This document shows, one piece after another, positions 8,438-15,980 of a DNA stretch of 64,000 nucleotides (within the stretch, counting starts at the first letter, position 1; each line of letters begins with the position of its first letter). Source of the DNA: Pseudogulbenkiania subflava DSM 22618 (GTDB lineage: Bacteria > Pseudomonadota > Gammaproteobacteria > Burkholderiales > Chromobacteriaceae). The notes under the pieces were generated by a model that was not told where the DNA came from, searched no databases, and was given only the letters and a program-made list of their open reading frames with translations. The position numbers and the translations under genes are program-made. Where the stretch lies: the NCBI RefSeq assembly GCF_900177275.1, contig NZ_FXAG01000016.1:40610-104609 (forward strand), written 5' to 3'.

Positions 8438-8852
8438 GCCGGCCCGATCCGCAAGATAAGTACCGACGCCGACGGAGCGAGGCCCGCGAAATGTCGCGAA
8501 GGCAGCAGAGTCGCAATCCCTCATGCCCCCAAACGTTGGCCGAAGGATGGGTGAAGGCGTTCACGCCGAAACCCAGCAAGCAACACCATCCGATGTGCCG
8601 TCGAGTGCACTTCGCTCCCCGCACGATGGCCCACGACGCACCGCCCGCGCCGATCTGCTGGATGCATGCCGATCCGTAGAATGGATGCAGGCGTTCACGC
8701 CCCCCATCACGCCACGCCGTGCGATGCGATGCGATGCGGCAAGAAAAAACACGTTCCCCCGTCCGACTAAAGTCGCATTCTCACGCGGCGCCTGCCATCC
8801 TTATAGTGAAGTGGCCATCCGGCAATTCAGTTCTCAATTTGGAGGATTCACC
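8438..8852. other. Intergenic region upstream of pqqA
   Basis: This is a 415-base gap without a credible gene. An open frame through it (from 8523) only becomes protein-like at the pqqA ATG. It contains short direct repeats (GGCGTTCACGCC at about 8558 and 8691, GATGC repeated near 8723) of unknown meaning, and the pqqA promoter elements at its right end. Confidence 0.7.
8764..8807 (+). promoter_or_regulatory. Putative activator palindrome and -10 box of the pqq operon
   Basis: A perfect palindrome, CGACT-AA-AGTCG, lies at 8764-8775 and a -10-like TATAGT at 8802-8807. The palindrome centre is about 32 bases before the -10 box, the same arrangement as at 3191-3233. No convincing -35 box is seen, as expected for an activator-dependent promoter. 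Confidence 0.55.
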
Positions 8853-8933
8853 ATGCGTACCTGGACCACCCCGAAAGTGATCGAAGTCTCCCTCGGCTGC
8901 GAGATCAACTGCTACATGTGCGCCGAGCGCTGA
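8853..8933 (+). CDS. pqqA: PQQ precursor peptide PqqA
   Basis: This 26-residue peptide is the substrate from which PQQ is made. The conserved Glu and Tyr that are cross-linked by PqqE are seen as E17 and Y21 in CEINCYMCAER, spaced by three residues as in all PqqA. The start is fixed by GGAGG at 8841-8845 and by the peptide's usual length of 22-30 residues. It contains three cysteines (C16, C20, C23) around the reactive pair; the PqqA peptides I know have none or one. It is followed directly by pqqB. Confidence 0.95.
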   Translation: MRTWTTPKVIEVSLGCEINCYMCAER

Positions 8934-8950
8934 GACAAGGACCCGACCCC

Positions 8951-9880
8951 ATGTTGCGCGTCATCATTCTCGGTGCCGCGGCCGGCGGTGGCCTGCCGCA
9001 ATGGAACTGCGCCTGCGACGTGTGCCAGGCGGCCCGCCTCGGCCACCGCGCCACGCCGCAGACGCAATCATCGATCGCGGTATCCGCGGATGGCGCGCAC
9101 TGGGTCCTGATCAACGCCTCGCCCGACATCCGCCAGCAGTTCGCCGCGACCCCGGCGCTGCAGCCCCAGAGCTTCCCGCGCTCGAGCCCCTTGAGCGCGG
9201 CGCTGCTCACCAACGCCGACGTCGACCACATTGCCGGCCTGCTGTCGCTGCGCGAGAGCCAGGCCTTCCCGGTGTACGCCAGCGGCCGCGTGCAGCGCGT
9301 GCTGGAAGCCAACGCCGTGTTCAACGTGCTCGACCGCCAGCAGGTGGCACGCCGGACCCTGACGCTCGATCAGCCTCAGCCGGTGCTCGACGCCAACGGC
9401 GCCGACACCGGCGTGCGCGTCGAGCCCTTCACCATCCCCGGCAAGGTCGCACTGTGGCTGGAAGACCCTAATGCCGCCAACTTCGGCAGCGTGCCGGAAG
9501 ACACCATCGGCCTCGCCCTGAGCGCGGTGGGCTCGCACAGCCGGCTGTTCTACCTGCCCGGCTGCGCCGCGCTGCCCGATGACATCAAGGCGCGCCTGCG
9601 CCCCGAGGACAGCCTGTTGTTCGACGGCACCACCTACACCGAGGACGAGATGATCACCTGCGGTGTCGGCCACAAGACCGCCTCGCGCATGGGCCACCTG
9701 CCGATGAGCGGCGAGGGCGGCGCGATCGCGCTGTGGCAGGACGTGCCGCTGGCCCGCAAGCTGTTCATCCACATCAACAACACCAACCCCGTCCTGCTTG
9801 CCGACAGCCCGGAGCGCGCCGCCATCGCCGCCGCCGGCTGGCAACTGGCCCGTGACGGCATGGAGTTCTGCGTTGAATAA
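8951..9880 (+). CDS. pqqB: PqqB, metallo-beta-lactamase-fold oxygenase of PQQ synthesis
   Basis: The 309-residue product has the normal length for PqqB, which hydroxylates the Tyr part of the cross-linked Glu-Tyr product. The N-terminal LGAAAGGGLPQWNCACDVC carries the CxCxxC zinc knuckle (C20, C22, C25) and NADVDHIAG (D90, D92, H93) gives the catalytic metal ligands. The start at 8951 sits 17 bases after pqqA. The gene overlaps pqqC by eight bases. Confidence 0.96.
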   Translation: MLRVIILGAAAGGGLPQWNCACDVCQAARLGHRATPQTQSSIAVSADGAHWVLINASPDIRQQFAATPALQPQSFPRSSPLSAALLTNADVDHIAGLLSLRESQAFPVYASGRVQRVLEANAVFNVLDRQQVARRTLTLDQPQPVLDANGADTGVRVEPFTIPGKVALWLEDPNAANFGSVPEDTIGLALSAVGSHSRLFYLPGCAALPDDIKARLRPEDSLLFDGTTYTEDEMITCGVGHKTASRMGHLPMSGEGGAIALWQDVPLARKLFIHINNTNPVLLADSPERAAIAAAGWQLARDGMEFCVE

Positions 9881-10625
9881 GCCCCTTACTGCCGTGCTGT
9901 CGCCGGCCGAACTGGAAGATGCGCTGCGCACCATCGGTCACGAGCGCTATCACAACCGCCACCCCTTCCACCACCTGCTGCACGGCGGCAAGCTCAACTT
10001 CGGCCAGGTGCAGGCCTGGGCGCTCAATCGCTACTGCTACCAGGCGGCGATTCCGCGCAAGGACGCCGCGCTGATCAGCCGCATCCACGACCGCGAACTG
10101 CGCCGCGAATGGGTGCAGCGCATCCTCGACCACGACGGCTACGGCGACGAGGAAGGCGGCATCGAACGCTGGCTGGTGCTCACCGACGGCCTGGGCCTGT
10201 CGCGCGACTACGTCATCTCGCGCCAGGGCGCGCTGCCCGCCACGGTGTTCGCGGTGGAAGCCTACGTCGACTTCGTCGCGCGCCACCCGCCGGTGGTCGC
10301 CGTCGCCTCCTGCCTGACCGAGCTGTTCGCCCCGGCCATCCACAAGGAACGCATCGTCGGCCTGCTGGAAAACTACGATTTCATCGACGACAAGGTGCTG
10401 GCCTACTTCCGCCGCCGCCTCTCCCAGGCGCCACGCGATGCCGACTTCGCGCTCGACTACGTCAAGCGCCACGCCACCACGTTGGCCGAACAACAAGGCG
10501 TGCTCGACGCGCTGACCTTCAAGTGCAACGTGCTGTGGGCGCAGCTTGACGCGCTCTACGCCGCCTACGTCGCGCCGGGCATGATCCCGCCGGGCGCCTT
10601 CGACCCGAGCCAGCCGCCATGCTGA
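9873..10625 (+). CDS. pqqC: PqqC, pyrroloquinoline-quinone synthase
   Basis: The product is 250 residues, the usual length. PqqC is the cofactor-less oxidase that performs the final ring closure and oxidation to PQQ. Recognisable stretches are NRHPFHHLLHGGKLN, LNRYCYQAAIPRKDA and ENYDFIDDKVLAYF. The best start is TTG at 9873 (GGAG at 9862-9865, overlap of eight bases with pqqB), giving MNKPLTAVLSP; a GTG at 9894 is the alternative. No ATG fits the family's N-terminus. Confidence 0.94.
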   Translation: MNKPLTAVLSPAELEDALRTIGHERYHNRHPFHHLLHGGKLNFGQVQAWALNRYCYQAAIPRKDAALISRIHDRELRREWVQRILDHDGYGDEEGGIERWLVLTDGLGLSRDYVISRQGALPATVFAVEAYVDFVARHPPVVAVASCLTELFAPAIHKERIVGLLENYDFIDDKVLAYFRRRLSQAPRDADFALDYVKRHATTLAEQQGVLDALTFKCNVLWAQLDALYAAYVAPGMIPPGAFDPSQPPC

Positions 10626-10891
10626 CCTTGGACAGCACCGTGCAGCTCGCCCCCGGCACCCGGCTGCAGCATGACAAAGTGCGCGAGCGCTGGGTGCTGC
10701 TGGGGCCGGAACGCATGCTGATCGTCGACGACATGGCGCGGCTGATCCTGGAACGCAGCCGCGGCCAGAGCATCGGCGCGCTGTGCCAGGCGCTGGCCGC
10801 CGAATTCGACGCCCCGCTCGCCACCGTCGAGAGCGACGTGCTGGCGCTGTTCACCACCATGAGTGAGAAAGGGTTCCTGCGCCATGACTGA
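10619..10891 (+). CDS. pqqD: PqqD, PqqA-binding chaperone
   Basis: The 90-residue product is the small peptide chaperone that binds PqqA and presents it to the radical SAM enzyme PqqE. The sequence RLQHDKVRERWVLLGPERMLIVDD matches the family's winged-helix start, followed by the helical ILERSRGQSIGALCQALA segment. It overlaps pqqC by seven bases and pqqE by eight, so the whole operon is translationally coupled. Confidence 0.94.
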   Translation: MLTLDSTVQLAPGTRLQHDKVRERWVLLGPERMLIVDDMARLILERSRGQSIGALCQALAAEFDAPLATVESDVLALFTTMSEKGFLRHD

Positions 10892-11993
10892 TACCGCCCT
10901 GACCCCGCCGCTGGCCGTCCTGCTGGAACTCACTCACCGCTGCCCGTTGCGCTGCGCCTACTGCTCCAACCCGCTGGCGCTGACCCCGGCCTCGGCGGAG
11001 CTCTCCACCGCCGAGTGGTGCGCCATCCTCGACGAAGCCGCCGAGATGGGCATGCTGCAGGTCCACTTCTCCGGCGGCGAGCCGATGGCCCGCGCCGACC
11101 TGCCCGAACTCGTCGCGCACGCCAGCCGCGTCGGCCTCTACAGCAACCTGATCACCTCCGGCGTACTGCTGAACGAAGCCAAACTCGCGGTGCTGGCCGA
11201 GGCCGGGCTCAACCACGTGCAACTCAGCTTCCAGGGGCTGGACGAAGCCGTGGCCGAGCCCCTCTCCGGCTTCAAGGGCGGCGTCGCCAAGAAGCAAGCC
11301 GCGCTGGACCTGGTACAGGCCGCCGGCCTCGCACTCACGCTCAACTTCGTCATCACCCGGCAGAACGCCCACGAACTCGACGCCATGCTCAGCTACGCCG
11401 AAGAGCACGGCATCGCCCGCGTCGAAGTCGCCAACACCCAGTACTACGGCTGGGGGCTGCAAAACCGCGCCGCGCTGATCCCGAGCGAAGCCCAGCTCGA
11501 CGCCATGACGGCGCTGGTGACCGACTGGCGCGAACGCGTCAAGGGCCGCATGGTCATCGACTACGTCATCCCCGACTACTACGCGCGCCGTCCCAAAGCC
11601 TGTATGGGCGGCTGGGCACAACGCTTCCTCAACGTCATGCCGGACGGCACCCTGCTGCCCTGCCACGCCGCGCAAACCCTCACCCACCTCGACTTCCCGC
11701 GCTTCCCCGCCAGCACGCTGAATGCCGCCTGGTTCGACTCGCCCGCCTTCGCCGCCTACCGCGGCACCGCCTGGATGCCCGAACCCTGCAGCGGCTGCGA
11801 CAACAAGGAAAAGGACTGGGGCGGCTGCCGCTGCCAGGCGCTGGCGCTGGCCGGCGACGCCAACACCCTCGACCCGGTGTGCGAGCACTCGCCCAAACAC
11901 GAGCACGTGGTCACGCTGGCCCGCCGCGAAGCCCAGTTGGGCGACGTGCCGCTGCAACTGCGGCGCTTCTCGTACGCGGTAACCGAGGAGTAA
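10884..11993 (+). CDS. pqqE: PqqE, radical SAM Glu-Tyr cross-linking enzyme
   Basis: The product is 369 residues. The radical SAM cluster motif C20-P-L-R-C24-A-Y-C27 is followed by HFSGGEPM. The C-terminal SPASM domain has its auxiliary cluster cysteines in CMGGWAQRF, LLPCHAA, PCSGCDNKEKDWGGCRC and DPVCEHS. PqqE joins Glu and Tyr of PqqA by a C-C bond, using PqqD. The ATG at 10884 overlaps the pqqD stop (ATGACTGA). It is the last gene of the operon; a terminator follows 38 bases later. Confidence 0.96.
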   Translation: MTDTALTPPLAVLLELTHRCPLRCAYCSNPLALTPASAELSTAEWCAILDEAAEMGMLQVHFSGGEPMARADLPELVAHASRVGLYSNLITSGVLLNEAKLAVLAEAGLNHVQLSFQGLDEAVAEPLSGFKGGVAKKQAALDLVQAAGLALTLNFVITRQNAHELDAMLSYAEEHGIARVEVANTQYYGWGLQNRAALIPSEAQLDAMTALVTDWRERVKGRMVIDYVIPDYYARRPKACMGGWAQRFLNVMPDGTLLPCHAAQTLTHLDFPRFPASTLNAAWFDSPAFAAYRGTAWMPEPCSGCDNKEKDWGGCRCQALALAGDANTLDPVCEHSPKHEHVVTLARREAQLGDVPLQLRRFSYAVTEE

Positions 11994-12031
11994 GCGGACA
12001 CAACCAGCTACTCACCAGACAATAAAAACCG

Positions 12032-12068
12032 ACAGCCCCGTTTCTCAACGAAACGGGGCTGTTTGATT
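12032..12068 (+). terminator. Terminator of the pqq operon
   Basis: A 12-bp perfect stem, ACAGCCCCGTTT/AAACGGGGCTGT, with a seven-base loop (12044-12050) is followed by TTGATTT. Confidence 0.88.
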
Positions 12069-12170
12069 TGACAGTGCAAGGCGGATGTCAATATTTACGC
12101 CAAGGAGTCGAAGATATCCAAAGTACCGCCGGTGATACACTCATCGGCTCCCTCGCCTTTGGAAATAGAC

Positions 12171-12875
12171 ATGTCAGGTCAAGAAATCACGTTCGACGAA
12201 GTGGCAGCCACGGCCAACCGCTTGGTAAATAATGGCTTGCCTGTGACCGTCGGCGCTTTGCGCGACGCTTTTGGCATGGCCTCCCTTTCCTCTGTCCACA
12301 CGCATCTGGCGGCATGGCGAGCCAGCCAGACAAAACCCGCGGAAGCGATAAAGGTGGATATCCCCGAGTCCATCACGGCCGCCTTGGTCAGCTGGGCACA
12401 GCAACTCGCGGAAGAAGCACGCACCGGTCTTCGCGATGGCCTTGCACAGGCCGATGGCGACCTGACATCGCTGCTCCATTTGAATGAACAACTCGAAGCC
12501 GATCATGATGAGTTGCGCGCGCAGTTGGCCAAGGTCGCAGAGGACCGTGATCAGGCCCTGGCAACGTTGGCGGAGTGCGATGCCCATATCGAGCGTCTGA
12601 CAATCGAACTGCAACATGCTCGTGATACCGCTTCCAACGCCTTGGTCGGTAAAGCCAAGGATCAATTGGCCATCGAAGGCAAAGACGCCCAGCTCGCTGA
12701 ATTGCGCCTGCAGCTCGAACGCAATGTGGCGGCGTCATCGGCCGAATCCGACGCACGCCTTACCGCGGAGATGGAATTGGTTGGTGCTGTCACTGCTCGC
12801 GACAATTTGGCTGCCGAGGTAAAGGAACTGCGCACCCAGCTTGATGGCTGCCGTGCGGGGCGCCGCGCCTTGTGA
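12171..12875 (+). CDS. KfrA-type DNA-binding protein with long coiled coil
   Basis: The 234-residue product has an N-terminal KfrA_N-like DNA-binding domain (ITFDEVAATANRLVNNG, VTVGALRDAFG...SSVHTHLAAW; residues 5-51). From about residue 75 to the end it is an alanine- and acid-rich coiled coil. KfrA proteins of broad-host-range plasmids bind their own promoters and aid plasmid maintenance; chromosomal relatives are of unknown role. The ATG at 12171 is chosen because the domain begins there; an ATG at 12132 is possible and neither has a strong ribosome binding site. No plasmid partition genes are nearby. Base composition is a little lower in GC than that of its neighbours. Confidence 0.85.
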   Translation: MSGQEITFDEVAATANRLVNNGLPVTVGALRDAFGMASLSSVHTHLAAWRASQTKPAEAIKVDIPESITAALVSWAQQLAEEARTGLRDGLAQADGDLTSLLHLNEQLEADHDELRAQLAKVAEDRDQALATLAECDAHIERLTIELQHARDTASNALVGKAKDQLAIEGKDAQLAELRLQLERNVAASSAESDARLTAEMELVGAVTARDNLAAEVKELRTQLDGCRAGRRAL

Positions 12876-13115
12876 AACAAGGCCCAGGCCTGTTGTCACG
12901 GCTCGGCATATCAGAGCCGCTTGAGCGGCAACGACATTATCCAGAAACGATCGATAGAACGGCGAGTGGATATATCATGGCGAGGTAGAGAGGGGCCCGA
13001 CAAACCACCGGAAAGGTCTAAGGTGGCTGCCAGTATCGGCTGCACCCTGTCCACTGGAGTCGTGTGGGTTAAAATCGCAGCCCCCCACCAGCATTGTTTC
13101 CCGGGAAATTCTTGC

Positions 13116-13718
13116 ATGACCCAGCTCGAAGCACTGAACCAGGCCCTGTTCCTCGCCCTCAATGGGGCTCCCGATAGCCCGTGGTGGCGTATCGCCGCCG
13201 CCACCGTCCTCGCCGACGACCTGATCCTGCTGATCCCGCTGCTCCTGCTGGGCCTGTGGTTCTGGGGCAACGATGCGCGCCGCAACGTCGCCCTCAAAGC
13301 CTGCCTGGTCGCCTTGCTGGCCCTCGGCCTCAACCAGTTGATCGGGCTGATCTGGCCGCATCCACGTCCATTCGCCATGGGGCTGGGGCACACTTTCATC
13401 CCGCACGCCGCCGATTCGTCGTTTCCCAGCGATCACATGACCGTATTCGCCAGCATCGGCATCGCCTTGGTTCTGGGGCGGGAAAAACCGCTGGGTGGGC
13501 TGGTACTGCTGGCCAGCCTGACCGTGGCCTGGGCACGCATTTACCTTGGCGTGCACTTTCCACTCGACATGGTCGGCGCCGTCGCGGTGAGCGGCATCAG
13601 CCAAGCCGTGGTGACACCGCTCTGGACCCGGGCCGGCGATCAGACCACCCGACTCGCCCTGCGGCTCTACCGCAAGCTCTTCGCCTGGCCCATTGCCACG
13701 GGCTGGATTCGGCGCTGA
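13116..13718 (+). CDS. bcrC: PAP2-family phosphatase, probably undecaprenyl-pyrophosphate phosphatase
   Basis: The 200-residue integral membrane protein has about five hydrophobic segments. PAP2 motifs are present as WPHPRPF, SSFPSDH and ARIYLGVHFPLD, with the three catalytic residues Arg, His and His intact. The first Lys of the usual motif 1 is not obvious. BcrC-type enzymes regenerate undecaprenyl phosphate for cell-wall synthesis. The start at 13116 gives the family N-terminus (LEALNQALFLALNG). The diacylglycerol kinase gene follows 42 bases later; linked genes of lipid recycling support the call. Other lipid phosphatase substrates are possible. Confidence 0.85.
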   Translation: MTQLEALNQALFLALNGAPDSPWWRIAAATVLADDLILLIPLLLLGLWFWGNDARRNVALKACLVALLALGLNQLIGLIWPHPRPFAMGLGHTFIPHAADSSFPSDHMTVFASIGIALVLGREKPLGGLVLLASLTVAWARIYLGVHFPLDMVGAVAVSGISQAVVTPLWTRAGDQTTRLALRLYRKLFAWPIATGWIRR

Positions 13719-13760
13719 CACCGGCGGCAGAGCATCAGACAGAACGCACAAGGAGAGGGA

Positions 13761-14117
13761 GTGAAAGGACAGTCATTCGATAAGCGGCTGGGTTACGCGC
13801 TGCGCGGGCTGGTACTGGCCATCGGACGGGAAAAAAGCCTGCGCACCCAGCTGCTGGCTGCCGTCGTCATCCTGATCGTGCTGCTGCTGGTGCGTCCGGC
13901 CGCGCTGTGGTGGGCCATCCTGGCCTTGGCGGTAGGCTTGGTACTGGTGGCCGAGCTGGCCAATACCGCGCTGGAAACGTTGATCGACCACCTGCACCCC
14001 GAGCGGCACCCAGAAATCGGTGTGGCCAAAGATATCGCCGCCGGCGCCGTGCTGCTGGCCAGCTTCATGGCGCTGCTGGTCGGGATCGCCTTCCTGCTGA
14101 GCTGCCTGGGCGCCTGA
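13761..14117 (+). CDS. dgkA: Diacylglycerol kinase
   Basis: The 118-residue, three-helix inner-membrane enzyme has the family signature ELANTALETLIDHLHPE followed by VAKDIAAGAVLLAS. It recycles diacylglycerol to phosphatidic acid. It starts with GTG at 13761, supported by AGGAGAGGGA directly upstream. The PAP2 gene precedes it and they probably share a transcript. Confidence 0.95.
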   Translation: MKGQSFDKRLGYALRGLVLAIGREKSLRTQLLAAVVILIVLLLVRPAALWWAILALAVGLVLVAELANTALETLIDHLHPERHPEIGVAKDIAAGAVLLASFMALLVGIAFLLSCLGA

Positions 14118-14206
14118 TGGTGCCCCCCCGCCTTTCCCGCAACGAACAGATCACGCCCCGGCCCAGCCAACAACGATGCCCGTCGGCTGGGTCGGGCAGG
14201 CCTCGC

Positions 14207-14872
14207 TTAGCGGGCAGCCTCGCCAACGAAGATTTCGACGCGGCGGTTCTTGGCGCGGCCAGTCGCGGTGCTGTTGCTCGCGATCGGCTCGCTCGAGCCG
14301 CGGCCATCGATGCTGATGCGGTTCACCGCCACGCCGCGTGCCGCCAGGTAGCTCCGCGTCGCGCCGGCGCGGTTCACCGACAGCGGACCATTGATGGCAT
14401 CCGAACCGGTATTGTCGGTGTGGCCGATGATCTTCACCGTGGTCACCGGGTTCTGATTCAAGGTAGTGGCGAAGCGGTCCAGGATCGGGCGCATATTGGA
14501 TTTGATGTCGTAACGGCCGGAATCAAACGACACGTCGCTCGGGATGTCGAGCTTGAGCTGGTTGTCGGCGGTCTGGCTCACGCTCACGCCCGTCCCCTTG
14601 GTCGCCTGCTCCATTGCCGCCTTCTGCTCCTGCATGTGCTTCGACCACAGATAGCCCCCGCCCGCCCCCAGCGCCGCGCCGACGGCGGCCCCGGTCGCCG
14701 CGCTGCGGCCGGTATGTCCCCCCGCCGTCAAACCGCCAATCACCGCCCCGGCGGCCGCGCCGATGGCGGCACCAGTGCCGGTATCACGTTGGGTTTCGTT
14801 CATGTTGGCGCAGCCGGAAAGAGCGCTGACACCGAATGCGACAGCCGTAAGGGTAACGATGATCTTCTTCAT
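14207..14872 (-). CDS. OmpA-family outer-membrane lipoprotein with glycine zipper
   Basis: The 221-residue product has a lipoprotein signal ending in ALSGC (Cys21). A Gly/Ala-rich zipper (GAAIGAAAGAVIGG, about residues 34-75) comes next, then an OmpA-like peptidoglycan-binding domain (about 108-218) with GHTDNTGS and NRRVEIFV. It resembles YiaD/Pal-type proteins that tie the outer membrane to peptidoglycan. It stands alone, convergent with dgkA and downstream of rnfD on the same strand, with a 170-base gap that is enough for its own promoter. Confidence 0.92.
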   Translation of the reverse strand: MKKIIVTLTAVAFGVSALSGCANMNETQRDTGTGAAIGAAAGAVIGGLTAGGHTGRSAATGAAVGAALGAGGGYLWSKHMQEQKAAMEQATKGTGVSVSQTADNQLKLDIPSDVSFDSGRYDIKSNMRPILDRFATTLNQNPVTTVKIIGHTDNTGSDAINGPLSVNRAGATRSYLAARGVAVNRISIDGRGSSEPIASNSTATGRAKNRRVEIFVGEAAR

Positions 14873-15044
14873 GTGAGGCCCTCCATCGAGTCTTGCAGAA
14901 TGTTCAGTAGAGTAAAGTACCGCCGCGTGACAGCAGTTTGATGCGCTGCAGGGCGAGTGGTTCGCCCGCCTGTGTCTGTAATGATAGTACGGCTGCAGGA
15001 CATTGCTCTGTCATGAGCCGCAGAAGCGACAGACTGCGCCTCGC

Positions 15045-15980
15045 TCAAGTCTTCTGCCACGCATGCCAGGGCCGGAACAGGCGGCGCGAGAACGCGTCCA
15101 GTTGCGGCACCAGCAGGTTGCCGGTTAGCACGGCAAAGCAAATACCGTCGGCGTACAGGCCGTACTCACGCACCAGCTCGGTCACCAGGCCGATGGCCAG
15201 CCCGAACAGCACCCGCCCGCAGCGGGTGTCGGGGCTGGTCACCGGGTCGGTGGCGATGAAAAAGGCGGCGAACAGGTAGCCGCCCAGGGTCAGGCTATGC
15301 AGACTCTCGGGCAGGGTGTGTCCCGACAGCATGCACAACACCACCGAACTCACCATCATCGCCAGCGGAATCTCCAGCCGGATGACGCGCAGCATTGCCA
15401 GCCCCACCCCGCCGGCCAGATAGCCAATCCACGACAGATAAGGCGCTGCCGTCATCTCCCCGCGGGCCAGCGGCGTGGCCCCGCTCAAGCCATCCAGCAA
15501 CAGACGCGGCGACAGCTGAAACTGCTGGCTCAGCACCTGGGCAATGTCGAGCGAGCGCGTCCACGGCACAGACAAGACAGGGGCGGGATAGAGCAACTGA
15601 TAGAAGCACACCGCGATGACGCCCAGGCCGGCCATCACCGGATTTAGCCGATTGCGCCCCAAACCGCCGCTGGCCTGCTTGACCAGGCCCAGCGCCACCA
15701 ACGTGGCCAGCAGCATCATCCACAGCGGCACCAGCAGCGGCAGCGAGCGCCCCATCAGCACACCGCTGACCAGCCAGCTCATGTCGCCCAGCCCGGCGCG
15801 CACCGACTGGCCGCGCCCCCGCAGGCACAGCGCCTCCACCAGCAGGGCGAACAGCACGCACCAGCCCGTCTGCAACAGCACCACCACACCCAGATGCCAG
15901 GCATGCAGCAGCAAGCCCGGCAACAGCGCCACCACCACCGCCAGCATGATGCCGCGTACCGACGCCAGACGAGGCGTCAT
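15045..15980 (-). CDS. rnfD: RnfD/RsxD, membrane subunit of Rnf electron-transport complex
   Basis: The 311-residue product has about nine membrane segments. The flavin attachment motif is seen as DGLSGATPLA with Thr169 the likely FMN-bearing residue, and GGLGRNRLNPVMAG is the family's other conserved stretch. Rnf complexes couple ferredoxin and NAD redox chemistry to ion transport, or reduce SoxR. The start ATG (15978-15980) overlaps the rnfC stop by four bases. No rnfG, rnfE, rnfA or rnfB follows; the next gene on this strand is an OmpA lipoprotein. Confidence 0.9.
   Translation of the reverse strand: MTPRLASVRGIMLAVVVALLPGLLLHAWHLGVVVLLQTGWCVLFALLVEALCLRGRGQSVRAGLGDMSWLVSGVLMGRSLPLLVPLWMMLLATLVALGLVKQASGGLGRNRLNPVMAGLGVIAVCFYQLLYPAPVLSVPWTRSLDIAQVLSQQFQLSPRLLLDGLSGATPLARGEMTAAPYLSWIGYLAGGVGLAMLRVIRLEIPLAMMVSSVVLCMLSGHTLPESLHSLTLGGYLFAAFFIATDPVTSPDTRCGRVLFGLAIGLVTELVREYGLYADGICFAVLTGNLLVPQLDAFSRRLFRPWHAWQKT

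Noticed and set aside
8523..8852. N-terminal extension of pqqA
   Set aside because: The frame is open for 110 codons upstream, but PqqA is always a short peptide and GGAGG sits directly before the ATG at 8853.
12876..13115. Terminator or small RNA after the KfrA-type gene
   Set aside because: Short inverted repeats (for example CGGCTC/GAGCCG near 12899) have no T-run and no promoter that I can defend.
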